From B46-G9 sp964548365 (GTDB lineage Bacteria; Desulfobacterota; DSM-4660; Desulfatiglandales; Desulfatiglandaceae), in the NCBI GenBank assembly GCA_964548365.1, contig CAZJRD010000065.1, positions 1-18,538 of the forward strand: 18,538 nucleotides of DNA. Direction: 5' to 3'. Numbering within the stretch: position 1 is the first letter of the stretch; each line of letters opens with the position of its first letter. The notes beneath the pieces are model-generated. The model was not told where the DNA came from and searched no databases. It saw only the letters and a program-made list of their open reading frames with translations. Below, in pieces: positions 15,939 through 18,538 of the stretch. A program made the position numbers and the translations under genes.

Positions 15939-17006
15939 ATGACGAATACATGGCGCCTTTTTAAAAACCTGCAGAGACCGCTTTCCACTGCCGAGGGACT
16001 GGCCGTTGATGACACGCTGCCACGGTCGGTGAGCTGGAACGGTTCACCTCCCCTGCTCCACTTGTATACCTTCGTCCCTTCGGTCATTGTGGGGAAGTAC
16101 CAGGATATTGAGGCCGCCCTCAGGTTGGATCGGTGCAGAGCCCGGTCCATAGAGTATAACCGGAGGAGCACCGGCGGCGGGACCGTCATCATGGGGCCGG
16201 ACATTGTGGCCCTCGGGTTCGGGATCAACGTGGACTATCCCGGGTTGAAAGGCGGTGTGGGAGGCCTCTTTAAAACCATGAGCCGGGTGCTCGCCGGGGC
16301 TCTTGAAAGGTTCGGCATCAACGCTCGATTTCAGCCGAAAAACGACCTGGAGGTGAACGGCAGAAAGATTGCCGGGCTCTCGGCCGCCTCGGAGACCGGG
16401 AACAGCCTCCTCTTCCACACGAGCCTTCTGGTGGACTTCGATATTCCCCTGATGATGGACATCATGAATACCCCCCTGATAAAGCTGCAGGACAAGGGAT
16501 ACAACTGCTTCAGCCAGCGAATGACCACGGTACGGAGGGAAATGGGGCGTGACTTGGACGTGGAAGAGGTCATGCATGCCATCAAAGAATCTTTTGAAGA
16601 GGTGTTTCACATCCAATTCCGGGATGATCAACCCGACACCTGGGAGGAGGGAACCATCTCCCGGCTCATAAAAGAACGGTATACACGGGAATCGTGGATC
16701 TTTTCCCATAAGCATCCCCGGTCCAGGATGGGAATCGGCCGGTTGAAGACGCGGGGCGGTCTCCTGGAGATCTATCTGTCCCTGGCGGGCGGTTCTATCG
16801 AGAATGTGGTTATCACGGGAGATTTTTTCTCCACACCGGAGCATATCAACCGAATCGAAAATGTGCTCAAGTGGACATCCGCAAGAAAGGAACGGATAGA
16901 AAAAAGCCTCGCATCCGTGTGGGAAGATGAGATGATCTACGGTATAGACGTCCCCACCCTGACGAGTGCTATCCTCAGGGCCAAGGAAAACCAGGTTCGA
17001 TTGTGA
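15939..17006 (+). CDS. Lipoate:protein ligase with fused C-terminal domain, sLpl(AB)-like
   Basis: 355-residue ligase that activates lipoate or octanoate as the adenylate and attaches it to a lysine of a carrier protein. Seen: the N-terminal biotin/lipoate ligase fold with VIVGKYQD (49-56), the substrate/ATP loop NRRSTGGGTV (74-83) and KNDLEVNGRKIAG (134-146), whose Lys143 is the conserved catalytic lysine, then HTSLLVDFD. From about 255 a separate C-terminal domain (GIGRLKTRGGLLEIYLSLAG, GDFF, then a helix with NVLKW) corresponds to the accessory domain that is a separate LplB protein in archaea. The fused architecture matches the sLpl(AB) ligases of the LipS pathway. The ATG at 15939 has only a weak TGAAG upstream. 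The likely target is the GcvH-like protein encoded just before it. Confidence 0.87.
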   Translation: MTNTWRLFKNLQRPLSTAEGLAVDDTLPRSVSWNGSPPLLHLYTFVPSVIVGKYQDIEAALRLDRCRARSIEYNRRSTGGGTVIMGPDIVALGFGINVDYPGLKGGVGGLFKTMSRVLAGALERFGINARFQPKNDLEVNGRKIAGLSAASETGNSLLFHTSLLVDFDIPLMMDIMNTPLIKLQDKGYNCFSQRMTTVRREMGRDLDVEEVMHAIKESFEEVFHIQFRDDQPDTWEEGTISRLIKERYTRESWIFSHKHPRSRMGIGRLKTRGGLLEIYLSLAGGSIENVVITGDFFSTPEHINRIENVLKWTSARKERIEKSLASVWEDEMIYGIDVPTLTSAILRAKENQVRL

Positions 17007-17021
17007 AAGCAAAAAGGCAGA

Positions 17022-17173
17022 GAGCCAGTTTCAAAACGTTTCCCGCTTCCAGCGGGATTCAAGGTCAAGGAAGGTGAGAATTTTAACCGCAGGAATGTGT
17101 GGCAATATTTCGAGGATTGAAATTGGAGTCTGACGCAGAGATTGGGCAAAAGGGGGCGTTTTGAAACTGGCTC
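17022..17173 (+). mobile_element. MITE-like element, copy 2 (152 bp, 15-bp terminal inverted repeats)
   Basis: Starts GAGCCAGTTTCAAAA (17022-17036) and ends with its exact complement (17159-17173). Same orientation as copy 1. Flanking direct repeat AGA (17019-17021 and 17174-17176), short enough to be chance. The left interior differs from copy 1 and has a perfect hairpin TCCCGCT, TCC, AGCGGGA (17041-17057). The right two-thirds are highly similar to copy 1. It begins 16 bases after the ligase stop and ends 20 bases before the ATG of the radical SAM gene. Confidence 0.88.
17151..17163 (+). promoter_or_regulatory. MITE-borne Shine-Dalgarno-like AGGGGG and TTG codon
   Basis: GGGGG (17152-17156) lies 4 bases before TTG (17161-17163), which is in frame with the radical SAM gene and lies inside the right terminal repeat. 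The downstream ATG at 17194 has no clear ribosome site (its upstream bases are CTGAATATGCCAAA). The TTG could be the real or an additional start, giving an 11-residue extension MKLAQSPEYAK. Confidence 0.4.
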
Positions 17174-17193
17174 AGAGTCCTGAATATGCCAAA

Positions 17194-18198
17194 ATGAGCC
17201 AGGCATCCGCAATTTCCCTCGGGCTCATGGGAGGGCGGATGTACCGCGGCGCGGTTAACAGGTGTGTGAACCTCCTGGTTCACTACCCCGAAGGGTGCGC
17301 TGCCAACTGTGCCTATTGCGGCCTCGCCAGGAAACGACCCGGATCTTTTGAGAAAAAGAGCTTCATCCACGTGGAATGGCCGGTCTATTCCATGTCGGAT
17401 ATTACGGCCGCCATCAATCACGCGCCGGCCTATGTCCAGAGGACGTGCATATCCATGATCACCAATGGGAAATGTTGCACCCATACTATGGAAATGACAA
17501 GAAGATTGAAAGAGGAAACGGATCTCCCCATTTCTCTCCTCATCAGCCCCACCATTCTCAAAGAACAGGACCTCGTGGAGATGAAAAAGGCAGGCGCGGA
17601 CAAGATCGGGATAGCCATTGATCTTGCCACCCCTACGCTCTTTGACCGCTACCGCGGAAAGGGGGTGGGAGGTCCCCACACGTGGAAAAAATACTGGGAA
17701 ATCCTAGGGCAGGGTCTGGAGATCTTCGGCCATCCGCACGTGGGAGTTCACCTCATGGTGGGCATGGGTGAAACCGAAGAGGAGATGGCATCTCTCATGG
17801 ACCGGTTGTGGAAGATGGGGGTGGTCAGCCACCTCTTTTCCTTCTTCGCCGAGGAAGCATCGACCCTGGCGGACAGACCCCAGCCCCCCTGGCCCTCTTA
17901 CCTCCGGATACAGCTCGCCCGCTATCTCATCGAGGAAGGAGTAGCGGAATTTCAGGACATGTCTTTTGATGCCGACGGCAGAATAGCGGGATTCGGGATC
18001 GATCCCGGCGAACTGGAAAAGATCATATCCCCCGGCACTCCATTTATGACCACCGGCTGCCTTGGTTTGGACGGCCAGGTCGCGTGCAACCGCCCCTTCG
18101 GCAACTGCCTCCCTGACGTGAAGCAGTGGAATTATCCCTACCTTCCTAATGAAGAGGAAACAGCCCTCATCCGGCAATCACTCTCCATGGATGCATAA
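17194..18198 (+). CDS. Radical SAM protein, candidate LipS-type lipoyl synthase component
   Basis: 334 residues from the ATG, or 345 from an in-frame TTG at 17161. The radical SAM cluster motif CX3CX2C is CAANCAYC (Cys35, Cys39, Cys42). A partial TIM barrel follows, with ISMITNGKCC, PISLLISP, DKIGIAID and VGVHLMVGMGETEEEM. Near the C-terminus, TTGCLGLDGQVACNRPFGNC gives CX8CX6C, probably a second iron-sulfur cluster. Lipoyl synthesis needs an auxiliary cluster as sulfur source in LipA. The LipS1/LipS2 pair known from Thermococcus and from sulfur-oxidising bacteria replaces LipA and is encoded beside sLpl(AB) ligases, so the position after the ligase gene supports that role. Whether it is LipS1 or LipS2 I cannot tell, and the partner is not in the window. 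A biotin-synthase-like or other sulfur-insertion role remains possible. Confidence 0.84.
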   Translation: MSQASAISLGLMGGRMYRGAVNRCVNLLVHYPEGCAANCAYCGLARKRPGSFEKKSFIHVEWPVYSMSDITAAINHAPAYVQRTCISMITNGKCCTHTMEMTRRLKEETDLPISLLISPTILKEQDLVEMKKAGADKIGIAIDLATPTLFDRYRGKGVGGPHTWKKYWEILGQGLEIFGHPHVGVHLMVGMGETEEEMASLMDRLWKMGVVSHLFSFFAEEASTLADRPQPPWPSYLRIQLARYLIEEGVAEFQDMSFDADGRIAGFGIDPGELEKIISPGTPFMTTGCLGLDGQVACNRPFGNCLPDVKQWNYPYLPNEEETALIRQSLSMDA

Positions 18199-18217
18199 TC
18201 CACGTCCAGTACCGAAT

Positions 18218-18258
18218 CCTTCAATAATCCCTTGTGCCCGAAAAAAGCGCATTGAAGG
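18218..18258. repeat. 8-bp inverted repeat after the radical SAM gene
   Basis: CCTTCAAT (18218-18225) and ATTGAAGG (18251-18258), with 25 bases between that include AAAAAA. It starts 19 bases after the stop codon. It may act in termination, but the A/T run is inside the loop, not after the stem, so an extragenic palindrome is as likely. Confidence 0.45.
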
Positions 18259-18280
18259 GGAGAGAGGGCCAGCGTGAAGT

Positions 18281-18316
18281 CCATCGTGCTCGCAAAAAGA
18301 TTACTGTGACCCTTCA
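18281..18316. repeat. Conserved tail motif, copy C
   Basis: Differs from copy A (7871-7906) at one base of 36. Copies B and C also share a related GCGTGAAG just upstream. The 161-bp left block is absent here, so this is a solo tail 10 kb away from the other two. This shows the family is dispersed and not merely a local duplication. Confidence 0.8.
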
Positions 18317-18538
18317 GCACGCTCACAATATTGACATTCCTCCACTCATTCTTATTTTTTTAAAGGAAATTCTTCATTTGTGAAATTGTTCCTGGCCCTT
18401 GATTATCGACCGAATGCAAGAGGGGTGGCGTAAACAACTTTGAACACTCCAGGGAGGAGCAGGAGAAGTTTTTTCCTCTGACCGTCGGGAGGGCTTCGTA
18501 TTTTCGTGACTTATCTATGGGGGAAGCCGCAGCCAGGT

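Larger units (their letters stand above)
18199..18538. other. 340-bp terminal intergenic region with repeats, no gene seen
   Basis: After the radical SAM stop there is an inverted repeat (18218-18258), a third copy of the tail motif (18281-18316), then AT-rich DNA around 18330-18385 and mixed sequence to the window edge. No start codon with a ribosome site and a sustained open frame is visible up to the end. Confidence 0.6.

Noticed and set aside
16044..17012. Minus-strand open frame (322 codons) antisense to the lipoate ligase gene
   Set aside because: The ligase motifs on the plus strand are clear. The antisense frame has no ribosome site or domain.
1..18538. CRISPR arrays, tRNA or rRNA genes, toxin-antitoxin pairs, phage genes
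   Set aside because: No regularly spaced repeats, no cloverleaf with a T-loop motif and no recognisable protein of these classes was seen on either strand by eye.

Overview
The window is an ordinary bacterial chromosomal segment, most likely from a Desulfobacterota (deltaproteobacterial) genome. This is inferred from gene content and order (M23 peptidase, secA and argJ together; a GcvH-like protein, a fused lipoate ligase and a radical SAM enzyme together) and from the many short repeats between genes. There is no 16S gene or other decisive marker, so the placement is tentative. I see no phage, integrase, transposase, CRISPR array, rRNA or tRNA.

Left part (1-11837). A class I methyltransferase lies on the plus strand (137-793). 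All later genes up to 11837 are on the minus strand. In transcription order they are uvrC, an M23 peptidase with one membrane anchor, a 1.2-kb gap filled with repeats, secA, argJ, a short-type manC (mannose-1-phosphate guanylyltransferase) and a phosphomannomutase/phosphoglucomutase. The last two overlap by 4 bases and convert mannose-6-phosphate to GDP-mannose.

Right part (11948-18198). All genes are on the plus strand: a ChaN-like haem/iron-binding lipoprotein, a zinc-ribbon Nudix hydrolase, a histidinol-dehydrogenase-family protein, a GcvH-like lipoyl carrier, a lipoate:protein ligase with a fused C-terminal accessory domain, and a radical SAM enzyme with extra C-terminal cysteines. The last three look like a lipoate-assembly module of the sLpl(AB)/LipS type: a carrier, a ligase that loads octanoate or lipoate, and a sulfur-inserting radical SAM enzyme. 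It sits beside a HisD homologue that has lost the usual GGAQAIAAL segment and has no other histidine genes near it. This is the most interesting biology in the window.

Intergenic DNA. The gaps of the plus-strand block hold short repeats of different kinds. The clearest is a 152-168 bp MITE-like element with perfect 15-bp terminal inverted repeats. It is present twice in the same orientation, each time 15-17 bp after a stop codon and just upstream of the next gene. In one copy its end offers a Shine-Dalgarno-like sequence and a TTG in frame with the radical SAM gene. A second family, with a 161-bp block duplicated perfectly, fills the gap between the M23 gene and secA. A short tail from that family recurs after the radical SAM gene.
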